The notes under the pieces: model-generated
What the model saw: the letters and a program-made list of their open reading frames with translations, nothing else
Told to the model about the DNA's origin: nothing
Database searches by the model: none
Part shown: one piece after another, positions 1 to 8,306 of the stretch
How the letters are laid out: every line of letters starts with the position of its first letter
How positions within the stretch are numbered: the stretch's first letter is position 1
Source of the DNA: an uncultured Fidelibacterota bacterium
GTDB lineage: Bacteria > Fidelibacterota > Marinisomatia > Marinisomatales > UBA1611
NCBI GenBank assembly: GCA_913043235.1
Contig: CAJWLO010000010.1
Location: 1 to 64,000, forward strand
Length of the DNA: 64,000 bases
Reading direction: 5' to 3'
Made by a program: the position numbers and the translations under genes

Positions 1-343
1 CTTTACTTCTTCTAGCTAAAGCTTGTTTTAAATTTAAACAAGTAATAATTCCATTTCCTATAGGTTTTTTGTTTTCTATAGACAGTTTCATTATACCTTC
101 TATAGATGCTTTTGAAATAAAATCAAAATGTGGGGTTTCACCTTTTATAACGCATCCAAGAGCAATAAATCCATCGTATTTTTTAATATTTTTAGATATC
201 ATAACTGGTATTTCAAAAATTCCAGGAACTTTCAAAATTTTGAATTTTAATTTTTTATTTAAAAAATTGATTGTTGAGTCTAACATTTGATTTGAAATAT
301 CTTCATAATAGTTTGCAACAACAATTAAAATTTTATTGTTCAT
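1..343 (-). CDS. ribH: 6,7-dimethyl-8-ribityllumazine synthase, 3' end cut by the window edge
   Basis: Lumazine synthase condenses 5-amino-6-ribitylamino-uracil with dihydroxybutanone phosphate in riboflavin synthesis. I translated it by hand because it runs off the left edge. From the ATG at 343 it gives about 114 residues with the family landmarks in order: an ILIVVANYYEDIS start, VPGIFEIP, ALGCVIKGETPHFDF with the catalytic-loop histidine, and KPIGNGIITC. The family is about 150 residues, so some 40 are missing beyond position 1. The stretch is only about 25% GC, far below its neighbours. The reading frame is open upstream of the ATG and continues into an oxidoreductase fragment at 344-511. 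There is no recognisable ribosome binding site. Identity is secure; whether it belongs beside this genome is doubtful. Confidence 0.85.
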   Translation of the reverse strand, partial: MNNKILIVVANYYEDISNQMLDSTINFLNKKLKFKILKVPGIFEIPVMISKNIKKYDGFIALGCVIKGETPHFDFISKASIEGIMKLSIENKKPIGNGIITCLNLKQALARRSK

Positions 344-511
344 TTTATAGGCGTATTTTTTATCAACGCCGTGACGATTTGCGAAATCCCTCAGCTTTGG
401 TTCATCCGTACTGGCAGCGGCAATCAGCTCGGAGTGGGCTACAAGCTCATTAGCTTTGGCGAAGCATTGCCCCATTTGCCCTAATCCAATAATGCCCCAC
501 CTCACCTTCAT
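344..511 (-). pseudogene. Gfo/Idh/MocA-type oxidoreductase, N-terminal fragment (about 56 codons)
   Basis: Hand translation from the ATG at 511 gives a typical NAD(P)-binding Rossmann start, VRWGIIGLGQMG, followed by a second strand and helix (SELIAAAST, KLRDFANRHGV) ending near KKYAY. Full-length members are about 330-380 residues with a C-terminal substrate domain; none of that is present. At about position 345-350 the frame passes, without a stop, into the AT-rich ribH sequence. The fragment is near 50% GC while ribH is near 25%. It starts 14 bases after the stop of the truncated permease at 526. I read it as a broken piece left by an assembly join or a recombination event, not as a working fusion. 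Confidence 0.7.
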
Positions 512-525
512 GCAATGGTCTGATA

Positions 526-1191
526 TTATAATTCCAGTTTCCTTAGGCCGAGGTATTCATCGCGGTTCTTTTGCAAATCGTCAAAGCTCAGGTTCTTTAT
601 GGAAGATAAGGGAGCAAGCTCTGGCGCTGTCTGGGCAGAAACGCCTTCTCTCATTTTCAAGACACCCAGCCCTTCATCGGCATCATAGGTACGGTCTGTA
701 TCCAGCCAGCGTATTGTAAAGGCATCGCCCACTACAAGCTTGGTATCGCTGGCCATTCCTTTTCCTATAAGTACCGGTATGGCTATATCTTCATGTCCGG
801 AAAGTGCATCTGTTGGCATATTAACAATATTTTGACCAGGAAGAATACCCTTCATGATAGCCGGCATGATGCGGCCACCGGGATAGATGGATGCTTGGCT
901 TACCAAAACCGGGAATGCTTTTTTTTCATCCACAAGTGCTTGCACTGCTGTGGGCGGTGCTGAATGAGCATCTTCAAAAGTCATGGGATCCAGGGGGTCA
1001 TATTCTGGGTGCCAGTAGGCGCCGCCGGCGATCTCTGTATCCATGGTAACCTGCTTGGCGTGTTGGAGCATACCATTATACATGGATGACATAAACAGGA
1101 TCAGGAAAAATGAAAAAGCAGTTACAAGAACATTCAGAAAAGTGCGCAGCCTTGCGCCCAGTAGGTTTTTCAGTGCAATTTTAAAAAGCAT
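526..1191 (-). pseudogene. MacB/FtsX-like ABC permease, N-terminal half only with an unrelated tail
   Basis: The first 174 residues look like the start of a MacB-type permease: a membrane segment at about residues 20-38 after a basic stretch, then an extracytoplasmic (MacB_PCD-like) domain with IPVLIGKGMA and VGDAFTIRWLDTD. Such permeases run about 380-410 residues and end with three more membrane segments containing an FtsX domain. Here the protein stops at 221 with a soluble, charged tail after DADEG, near position 670, that I do not recognise. The other two frames close at once, so a simple frameshift does not restore it. The gene begins 2 bases after the ATPase at 1194-1907, so the pair was once an exporter. 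As it stands it cannot be a working permease. Confidence 0.6.
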
Positions 1192-1193
1192 CT

Positions 1194-1907
1194 CTATGCA
1201 CTGGCCTTGGGATTTTCAATTTTTTCATCTTCGATTATTTCACCATCGTCCAGGTGAATAATGTGCCTGAGGTAAGCCATGATCTTTTCATCGTGAGTTG
1301 CAAATATGAAAGAAGTGGACAATTCTTGATTTAATCGTACCAGAATTTTCATAATATGATGAGAATTCTCCGCGTCCAGGTTGGCCGTGGGCTCATCGGC
1401 CAAGACCAATGCAGGCTGATGTACAATGGCCCGGGCAATAGCTGTCCGCTGGCATTCCCCGCCGCTGAGCATTGCAGGACGGGAATCACGTTTGTCACTT
1501 AATCCCACCCATTTGATGGCCTGGGCTACCATTTTATCCCGTTCCTGGGGATCAATTTTGTTCAGAATCAATGGAAGTTCCACATTTTCAAAAACCGTAT
1601 AAACAGGAAGTAAATTATAACTCTGGAAAATAAAGCCCATGTGCTTACGCCGGAGCCGAGCCCGCTCGCTGTGGGACGTGTCATTTAGAGCCTGGCCCAG
1701 GACACTTACCTGCCCCTCAGTGGGGGAATCCAGTCCACCGATAATATTCAGCAATGTAGTTTTTCCTGAACCGGATGGTCCAACCAGGCCGGTGAATTCA
1801 CCCTTGTTTAGGGTAAGGTCGACATCCTTGAGAGCGGTGAAATAATCACCACCAACGGGGAAACGTTTAACCAGGTTATTTATGGTAATGACGGCGTTGT
1901 TTTCCAT
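1194..1907 (-). CDS. ABC transporter ATP-binding protein, LolD/MacB type
   Basis: A complete 237-residue nucleotide-binding subunit. Walker A is GPSGSGKTT at residues 43-51, the signature is LSGGECQRTAIARA, and Walker B is LVLADEPTANLDAE, the arrangement of the LolD/MacB/FtsE group that works with FtsX-fold permeases. It would power lipoprotein release or efflux at the inner membrane. Its partner permease follows 2 bases downstream but is truncated, so this copy may have lost its function in this assembly. An outer-membrane barrel gene lies 9 bases upstream on the same strand, which suggests a three-gene export operon. GC is near 50%, higher than the window average. Confidence 0.88.
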   Translation of the reverse strand: MENNAVITINNLVKRFPVGGDYFTALKDVDLTLNKGEFTGLVGPSGSGKTTLLNIIGGLDSPTEGQVSVLGQALNDTSHSERARLRRKHMGFIFQSYNLLPVYTVFENVELPLILNKIDPQERDKMVAQAIKWVGLSDKRDSRPAMLSGGECQRTAIARAIVHQPALVLADEPTANLDAENSHHIMKILVRLNQELSTSFIFATHDEKIMAYLRHIIHLDDGEIIEDEKIENPKASA

Positions 1908-1916
1908 CTTTTTTCC

Positions 1917-3008
1917 TTAATGATTATAAATAAACATGAATTGAAATCCGGTCCCGAAACCTGCCAGCGATCTTGGCAGATGTTCTTCAGAAAGATTGTA
2001 ATCAGCACGTTTTGGGCTAATAGACAAAATGAAATTTAAACTATAATGATCATAGGTACTGCTCCAGCGTAAATAATTATAACTGCGATTCTCTTCCAAA
2101 TCAAATTGCGAAATAAACATAAGTTGGTGTACCATACCAAGAGGCATGCTGGTCATGAGTGCTGTGTAAGATTGTGATAATTCACCAGAGTCAATTTTAT
2201 TGGAAATGGACATGTATTCTGCCATTACTAAAATGCCAGTGGCAATCGGCAGGGTGTAATCTGCTCCGACTGTAGCCATTATTATTTCAGATTTATCGGA
2301 ACTGACTAAAACACTCTCATTCCAAAATCCAATGAATCCATCATAGCGATAATCAATAGCAAAACGGCTGTGAGCACCGAAAATTGGAACACCAATTTGG
2401 CCAATTGGCTGCAGGGAATTTGAAGGATCTTGGTGATAGGTCAATCCCCATTCTCCTAATGAATTGGAAAGCTCCACTCGACTTCCATGAGAAAGAGTAT
2501 CCTGATCATTGTTGATCGCCCATGACCACAACGATAAAGAATTAGAAGGAAACCATCGTAGCCTTAATGCTTCCACGCCATCCGTCTGTCCGGTGGGGTC
2601 CTTTAGATCAATCGTATCAAACCAGGAAAGGGAACGTAAAACAAAAGAAGGACCAAATACAATTTTCTGCAAACCCAATCGGACTTCCAGTTTTTCGCTG
2701 GAATATCTTACCCAGTAACGGTGATAAGATTCATTTTTATTGAATAAAGAATCACCCGAATAAAAACTGTCTAATCGATAGGCCCATTCCGTATCTACCA
2801 ATTTGTTATTAGATAATTCTTTAAACAGTGAAAGTGTAGGAATGTATCCCATGGTGGATTCTATGGATGATCGGCTATTTGGCACATCGTTGCTGGTTAG
2901 AGTACTGGTCCAGAATAATCCTTTAAACGAAAAAGGATTTTCAAAGGCGTTTATGGATTGTATCAAAATAATTAAATAAAAAATTATATTACAGAAGGAT
3001 TTATTCAT
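1917..3008 (-). CDS. Outer-membrane beta-barrel protein, function unknown
   Basis: A 363-residue protein with an N-terminal signal peptide (MNKSFCNIIFYLIILIQSINAF) and then alternating, aromatic-rich strands throughout (for example YHRYWVRYSS, LEVRLGLQKIVFG, FAIDYRYDGFIGFW), ending FQFMFIYN. That pattern is typical of an outer-membrane porin-like barrel. A stretch near residue 100-145 (RLGLQKI, then DPTGQTDGVEALRLRW) recalls alginate-export and phosphate-porin style proteins, but I cannot name a family with confidence. It lies 9 bases before the ABC ATPase and 21 bases after pabC on the same strand, so it probably shares transcription with the ATPase and permease and may be their outer-membrane partner. 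Confidence 0.6.
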   Translation of the reverse strand: MNKSFCNIIFYLIILIQSINAFENPFSFKGLFWTSTLTSNDVPNSRSSIESTMGYIPTLSLFKELSNNKLVDTEWAYRLDSFYSGDSLFNKNESYHRYWVRYSSEKLEVRLGLQKIVFGPSFVLRSLSWFDTIDLKDPTGQTDGVEALRLRWFPSNSLSLWSWAINNDQDTLSHGSRVELSNSLGEWGLTYHQDPSNSLQPIGQIGVPIFGAHSRFAIDYRYDGFIGFWNESVLVSSDKSEIIMATVGADYTLPIATGILVMAEYMSISNKIDSGELSQSYTALMTSMPLGMVHQLMFISQFDLEENRSYNYLRWSSTYDHYSLNFILSISPKRADYNLSEEHLPRSLAGFGTGFQFMFIYNH

Positions 3009-3029
3009 TACATGCCGATTGTTTCTATT

Positions 3030-3812
3030 TCAACAATTTTCATGAAGCCATTGATTGTATAGTCGTAATAATTCTGTTGTTATTGATCCTACTCCTCCAG
3101 TTCCGATCTTCTCGGAATTCACCTTTGTGATGGGTATAACTCCTGAACCACTGTTGGTGATGAACAATTCATCAATGTCTGAAAAATTAGATTGATATAA
3201 CAGACCAAATGAAATAGGGAAAGGCGATCTTAAGATGAGGATTTGACGTGTAATACCAGGAAGAACATTATTTTCTCGTGTTATAATCTTGCCATCTTTT
3301 ATCCAGAACACATTACTTCGGCTACCTTCAAGGACAACGCCATCTCCATCTAGAAAAATGGATTCAAAACAACCACTATCATTTGCTTTTTCCCATGCTT
3401 TTAGACATACTTTGTAATTGGTTGTTTTTACATCAGGTGTTTCCCGGTTTGCACTCACTGTAAGAGCTGAAACACCTTCGTAGATTTTAGGATCAAGGTT
3501 TAATTGTGATGTATAAATAATGAAATTTTCAGGGACAGCCAAAATTCGGACCCGTTGATTTGGATCTTTAAAATTTAAAATTACTTCTTGAATCATCTCT
3601 AAAATTTGGGAACGAGAATAATGAATTTTGATGTTTATAATTTTCGCTGAGTTGAAAAGCCTATCCAAGTGCGGTTCTAAAAAGATCGGTTTCCATTCTA
3701 AAGTCCGAAATGTTTCATATAACCCTGTTCCAAAAGAAAATGTGTCAGTGCCAAGCAACAGATTATTGTCATTGATGGATTCCCATTTATTATTTATTAA
3801 AGCTTGTATCAT
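3030..3812 (-). CDS. pabC: Class IV aminotransferase-fold enzyme, probable 4-amino-4-deoxychorismate lyase
   Basis: A 260-residue PLP enzyme of the branched-chain aminotransferase/ADC lyase fold. Visible landmarks are the YETFRT substrate loop near residue 32, the PLP-binding lysine in TTNYK (Lys134), EGSRSNVFWIKDG near 161-173, and LPGITRQ. ADC lyase removes pyruvate from aminodeoxychorismate to give p-aminobenzoate for folate. Sequence alone cannot exclude a D-amino-acid or branched-chain aminotransferase, but the start codon overlaps the pabB stop by 4 bases (ATGA) and pabA lies just upstream, so the pABA operon context decides the call. Confidence 0.8.
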   Translation of the reverse strand: MIQALINNKWESINDNNLLLGTDTFSFGTGLYETFRTLEWKPIFLEPHLDRLFNSAKIINIKIHYSRSQILEMIQEVILNFKDPNQRVRILAVPENFIIYTSQLNLDPKIYEGVSALTVSANRETPDVKTTNYKVCLKAWEKANDSGCFESIFLDGDGVVLEGSRSNVFWIKDGKIITRENNVLPGITRQILILRSPFPISFGLLYQSNFSDIDELFITNSGSGVIPITKVNSEKIGTGGVGSITTELLRLYNQWLHENC

Positions 3813-4909
3813 GGTTGAAATGAAGCTGCCTTGGCTAAGGTTTCATTGTATTCATCATCTTTTTTGGAGTCAATGGTGATGCCACCTCCAACGCCTAAGG
3901 TTAAATTCTCTTTTTGTTGAAAGATGGTGCGAATAGCAATATTGAAATTTAGCGTCCCATTAGGCAGGATATAACCTATGGTTCCTGTGTAAATATTACG
4001 AGAATATGGTTCAATTTCATGGATAATTTCACACGCCTTTTTTTTGGGACAGCCGGAAATGGAACCGCCAGGACTCATAGAAATTAATGTTTCAATAGGA
4101 TGAGAGTTTTTTTTGATCTTTCCTTGAATCAATCCATATGTATGAAAAACTTTTTCTAGTTTTTGAATAGATTTTGATTCAATTACTTCCACAGATCCCG
4201 TTTCGCAGACTTTTCCTAAATCATTTCGAAGCAGGTCAATAATCATATATAATTCTGCCTGTTCTTTTTCGTTATTTAATAAATATTTTAAGTTGAATTC
4301 ATCATCAGTGTCATTGTTTTCTCGTGGAATGGTACCTTTTATGGGTTTAGTAAAAATTGTCTCATTTTCTATTTTTATGAATTGTTCAGGTGAAAGAGAA
4401 TGAATAGCCCAGCCTTCTCCTTCCATAAATGCAGAATACCCAGCATTATTGTTTTGTCTTAGTGTATGAAACAAACTTTCTGGTGATGCTCCTGTTTTTG
4501 ATTTAAGCAGATGTGTATAATTGAGTTGATAAAAATCACCATCTCGGATATGATCTTTTATTTTTTTGAAATTGGTGTCGTAGTCTTCCCTGGAAATGAT
4601 AGGGTGGAAAGTTGACCAATTTGCAATAGGTATTTCTACTATTTCTTCTATTTTTTGGAATGTTTCATAGGCATAAAAATGGGCAGCGGGGATTCCATTT
4701 AAGTCATGTACTGGAACACCAAGATGTATAGTACCAAATTCATAGGAAATATATCCTGCAATGAATTTCCCTTTATGCTTATTAACAAATTTTATCAATA
4801 AATCTGGGGTGTCATTTAGGGTTAAAGAAATTTCATCAATAGGATTGGTTGCAGATATATTCCGCCAATCTGATTGATTATTTCCTAAAAATAGAATTTT
4901 GTTTTCCAT
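3809..4909 (-). CDS. pabB: Aminodeoxychorismate synthase component I
   Basis: A 366-residue chorismate-utilising enzyme that aminates chorismate to aminodeoxychorismate using ammonia from PabA. The chorismate-binding domain shows PIKGTIPR with Lys191, the lysine that marks PabB rather than anthranilate synthase (which has Ala there), then DLLRNDLGKVC, SPGGSISGCPKK and YTGTIGY. The N-terminal domain is shorter than in E. coli PabB (about 450 residues), as in many FCB-group proteins. It follows pabA by 69 bases and is coupled to pabC by an ATGA overlap. It acts in the cytoplasm in folate synthesis. Confidence 0.92.
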   Translation of the reverse strand: MENKILFLGNNQSDWRNISATNPIDEISLTLNDTPDLLIKFVNKHKGKFIAGYISYEFGTIHLGVPVHDLNGIPAAHFYAYETFQKIEEIVEIPIANWSTFHPIISREDYDTNFKKIKDHIRDGDFYQLNYTHLLKSKTGASPESLFHTLRQNNNAGYSAFMEGEGWAIHSLSPEQFIKIENETIFTKPIKGTIPRENNDTDDEFNLKYLLNNEKEQAELYMIIDLLRNDLGKVCETGSVEVIESKSIQKLEKVFHTYGLIQGKIKKNSHPIETLISMSPGGSISGCPKKKACEIIHEIEPYSRNIYTGTIGYILPNGTLNFNIAIRTIFQQKENLTLGVGGGITIDSKKDDEYNETLAKAASFQP

Positions 4910-4978
4910 TTATTATAAGCCACATTGAATACTGGAATAAAAATTAGAAATGGTAAATTTTTTGATATTCGTGGCAGT

Positions 4979-5530
4979 TTAAACATTTAAAAAATTTTCT
5001 AGAATATTAGATCCCATGGGTGTCAAAAAGGACTCCGGATGAAATTGTATGCCAAACAAAGGCAAGGATTCATGTTGGATTCCCATAATCTCACCATCAT
5101 TTGTCCATGCTGTTTTATGAAACTCTATTGGGACCGATGCCAAAGATAAAGAGTGATAGCGTGCTGCCTGAAAAGGTGAAGGGACATTAAAAAACAATCC
5201 AGAATGATCATGGTGAATCAAAGATGTCTTTCCATGAAGAATTTGTTTAGATTGACGTACACTCACACCAAAAACAGATCCAATGCATTGATGTCCAAGA
5301 CACACCCCTAAGATTGGAATTTGTCCCACAGCTTTCTCTATGATTTTATTTGAAATACCTGAGTTTTTAGGTGTCCCGGGTCCGGGTGAAATAATGATCT
5401 TTTCAGGTGCCAAAACATCCAGTTTTATTTTATCATCATTTTGTTTCACTGTAATAGAAGCACCTAATGATTCAACTGCCTGGACCAAGTTGTAGGTGAA
5501 TGAATCATAATTATCAACCAATAAAATCAT
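4979..5530 (-). CDS. pabA: Aminodeoxychorismate/anthranilate synthase glutaminase component
   Basis: A 183-residue class I glutamine amidotransferase supplying ammonia to PabB. The start at 5530 (MILLVDNYDSF) matches where the family begins; the frame is open further upstream to 5683, but that would add about 51 unconserved residues and overlap valS, so I reject it. The oxyanion loop SPGPGTP, the nucleophile Cys77 in GVCLGHQ and the His-Glu pair in GIQFHPES are all present. PabA and TrpG are near identical, and this one may serve both pathways, but no trp gene is in view. It heads the pabA-pabB-pabC operon and is divergent from valS across about 140 bases. Confidence 0.9.
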   Translation of the reverse strand: MILLVDNYDSFTYNLVQAVESLGASITVKQNDDKIKLDVLAPEKIIISPGPGTPKNSGISNKIIEKAVGQIPILGVCLGHQCIGSVFGVSVRQSKQILHGKTSLIHHDHSGLFFNVPSPFQAARYHSLSLASVPIEFHKTAWTNDGEIMGIQHESLPLFGIQFHPESFLTPMGSNILENFLNV

Positions 5531-5669
5531 GCTAAAAATTATTGAAGTAATACGAAGAATAAATGAAGTGTATTTCTCGGATTCATCTATTGGGATTCGC
5601 CAGCTATTCCACTGTAAAATACCAGACTTTATTTGGAAATATTTTAAAAGAAATACGGTGTAATATATT

Positions 5670-8306
5670 ATGTCTGTACCCAAACTGGAAAAAATCTATA
5701 ATCCTGGCGATGTAGAGGATCGCTGGTATCAATACTGGCTGGATAAAAATTACTTTCATGCAGATCCGGAATCTGAAAAAGAACCTTATACAATTGTAAT
5801 TCCACCACCCAACGTGACCGGCATGCTAACCATGGGCCACGTTCTAAATAATACTATCCAGGATATTTTGATTCGCAAGGCTAGGATGGAAGGGAAAGAA
5901 GCTTGTTGGATCCCCGGAACGGACCACGCATCCATAGCCACGGAAGCTAAAGTGGTCAAGATGCTTGAAGAAAAAGGAATCAATAAAAACAATCTCTCTC
6001 GGGAAGAATTTTTAGAGTATACATGGCAGTGGAAGGAAAAATATGGTGGAATAATTATCCAGCAGCTCAAGAAACTGGGATGTTCCTGTGATTGGGAGCG
6101 TGAAAGGTTCACATTGGATGAAGGCTATTCCCGAGCTGTATTGACGGCTTTTGTTAAACTTTATGAAAAAGGACTAATCTATAAAGGCCACCGTCTTGTG
6201 AACTGGTGTCCTGTATCCAAATCTGCTATCAGTGATGAAGAAGTAATCTATCAGGAAGTGGATGGACAATTATGGCATTTTAGGTATTCGATAACTGATT
6301 CAGAGGATTATTTAGTAGTTGCCACAACCCGTCCTGAAACTATGCTGGGTGATACAGCTGTGGCGGTCAATCCAGAAGATGACCGATATCGGACTTTTAT
6401 CGGAAAAACAGTAACTCTGCCATTGGTGGGTCGTGAAATTCCCATCATAGCAGATGAGTACGTTGATCCAGAATTTGGAACAGGCTGCGTAAAAGTAACT
6501 CCGGCCCATGACCCCAATGATTTTGTGATGGGCGAAAGGCATAGCTTAACATTTATCAATATAATGAATGATGACGCCTCTATGAATAACAATGTTCCTG
6601 AAAAATATGTTGGCTTGAGTCGAGAACAGGCACGGAAAGCAGTAGTAACAGATCTTGAATCAATAGGGAAATTGGACAAGGTAGAGGATTATAAAAATAA
6701 AGTCGGGTATTCGGAACGGGGTCATGTGCCCATTGAATCTTATATGTCAGAACAGTGGTTCATGAAAATGGAAGAACTAGCTAAATCAGCATTGGATGCA
6801 GTAAATAATGGTCAAATCAAATTTCATCCAGCACACTGGACCAAGACTTATAACCATTGGATGGAGAATATCAAAGACTGGTGCATCAGTCGTCAGTTAT
6901 GGTGGGGCCATAAAATACCAGTTTGGTATAATAAGAATGATCCTACAGAAATTCATGTTTCAGTTGATGGTCCAGTTGATCTTCAAAACTGGGAACAGGA
7001 TTCGGATGTTTTGGACACTTGGGCCAGTTCATGGCTATGGCCCATGGCGGTACATAATTGGCCTGACTCCGGCGAAGATTTGAGGATGTTTTATCCGACG
7101 GATGCACTGGTAACCGGACCTGACATTATTTTTTTCTGGGTGGCCCGTATGATTATCACTGGCTATGAATTTATGGATGAACAACCATTTAAAGATGTCT
7201 ACTTTACATCTATATTGAGAGATAAAACTGGTAGAAAACTCAGTAAATCTTTAGGAAATTCGCCTGATCCGTTTGAACTATTTGATGAATATGGTACAGA
7301 TGCGGTACGGTTTGGGATTATGCTAATGGCTCCCAAAGGGTTGGATGTCCTATTCTCAAAAGACCGTTTAGATATTGGTCGAAATTTTATGAACAAACTA
7401 TGGAATGTCTGCCGATTTGTCCAAATGAATATCCCCGAAAGCTGGAACACAGAAATTGATATAAAGAAGACTAAACTTGAAATGCCGGAACAGTGGATAT
7501 TGAGCCGGTTAGATAGGGCTTTATATGAAACAAATCGACAGCTGGATCGGTTTAACTTTAATGAAGCAGCAAAAGTAATTTATGATTTCACATGGAATGA
7601 TTTTTGTGATTGGTATGTGGAAATTGCCAAGACACGTTTCTATGGTGAAAATGATCATCAAGTAGATATAGCTCGAACTGTGAGTTTAATATGTATTCAA
7701 ACCATATTGGCTTTACTCCATCCGTATGCTCCATTTATTACTGAAGAGTTGTGGACTCGATTTAAAGATAAAGAAAATAAAGATTTGATAATCAGTCCAT
7801 GGCCCATATCAGGTAACGGATTTGAAAACAAAAAATCAGAACATAATATGACTTTACTTCAGAAAATGGTCACTGCGGTGCGGAGTATCCGTAGTAGGAT
7901 GAATGTTCCACAAGCAAAATTATCGGATTTACTTATACGTTGTTCTCAGGAAAAGGAGATATTTATACGGCGCTATGAAACTTTATTAAAATCACTATCC
8001 AGAATTGAAACCGTTGAATGTGGAGAACAGGTTAAAAAACCAGAGGCATCGGCAACTGCTGTTATTAGCGGGATGGAATTGTATATACCACTTGGATCAT
8101 TAGTAGATTTGGACCAAGAAAAAGTACGCATGGAAAAACGAATCGCACAGATAAATACTTTGATAGCTGGAATAAACGGGAAATTAGCTAATGACAATTT
8201 TATAAACCGTGCCCCAGAACATATTGTAGCTCATGAAAGATCGAATCTCGCAAAGTTAACTGACGAACTGGATAAAGTCACTTCCAATCTAGAGGTTTTG
8301 CAATGA
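5670..8306 (+). CDS. valS: Valyl-tRNA synthetase
   Basis: An 878-residue class I synthetase that charges tRNA-Val. The HIGH region reads NVTGMLTMGH (residues 48-57), with Thr in place of the usual first His; I believe related ValRS proteins share this variant, so I do not treat it as damage. The motif GTDHASIATE is the ValRS-specific stretch after the first fold. The editing domain lies between about 180 and 340 (TTRPETMLGDTAVAV), KMSKS is KLSKS at 523-527, followed by the anticodon-binding domain and a C-terminal coiled coil from about 800. Its stop overlaps the next gene by 4 bases. Full length for the family. Confidence 0.97.
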   Translation: MSVPKLEKIYNPGDVEDRWYQYWLDKNYFHADPESEKEPYTIVIPPPNVTGMLTMGHVLNNTIQDILIRKARMEGKEACWIPGTDHASIATEAKVVKMLEEKGINKNNLSREEFLEYTWQWKEKYGGIIIQQLKKLGCSCDWERERFTLDEGYSRAVLTAFVKLYEKGLIYKGHRLVNWCPVSKSAISDEEVIYQEVDGQLWHFRYSITDSEDYLVVATTRPETMLGDTAVAVNPEDDRYRTFIGKTVTLPLVGREIPIIADEYVDPEFGTGCVKVTPAHDPNDFVMGERHSLTFINIMNDDASMNNNVPEKYVGLSREQARKAVVTDLESIGKLDKVEDYKNKVGYSERGHVPIESYMSEQWFMKMEELAKSALDAVNNGQIKFHPAHWTKTYNHWMENIKDWCISRQLWWGHKIPVWYNKNDPTEIHVSVDGPVDLQNWEQDSDVLDTWASSWLWPMAVHNWPDSGEDLRMFYPTDALVTGPDIIFFWVARMIITGYEFMDEQPFKDVYFTSILRDKTGRKLSKSLGNSPDPFELFDEYGTDAVRFGIMLMAPKGLDVLFSKDRLDIGRNFMNKLWNVCRFVQMNIPESWNTEIDIKKTKLEMPEQWILSRLDRALYETNRQLDRFNFNEAAKVIYDFTWNDFCDWYVEIAKTRFYGENDHQVDIARTVSLICIQTILALLHPYAPFITEELWTRFKDKENKDLIISPWPISGNGFENKKSEHNMTLLQKMVTAVRSIRSRMNVPQAKLSDLLIRCSQEKEIFIRRYETLLKSLSRIETVECGEQVKKPEASATAVISGMELYIPLGSLVDLDQEKVRMEKRIAQINTLIAGINGKLANDNFINRAPEHIVAHERSNLAKLTDELDKVTSNLEVLQ

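Noticed and set aside
4979-5683. Longer reading frame for pabA starting at 5683
   Set aside because: The extra N-terminal 51 residues are hydrophobic and unlike any glutaminase, and would overlap the start of valS. The family begins at ILLVDNYDSF, which fits ATG 5530.
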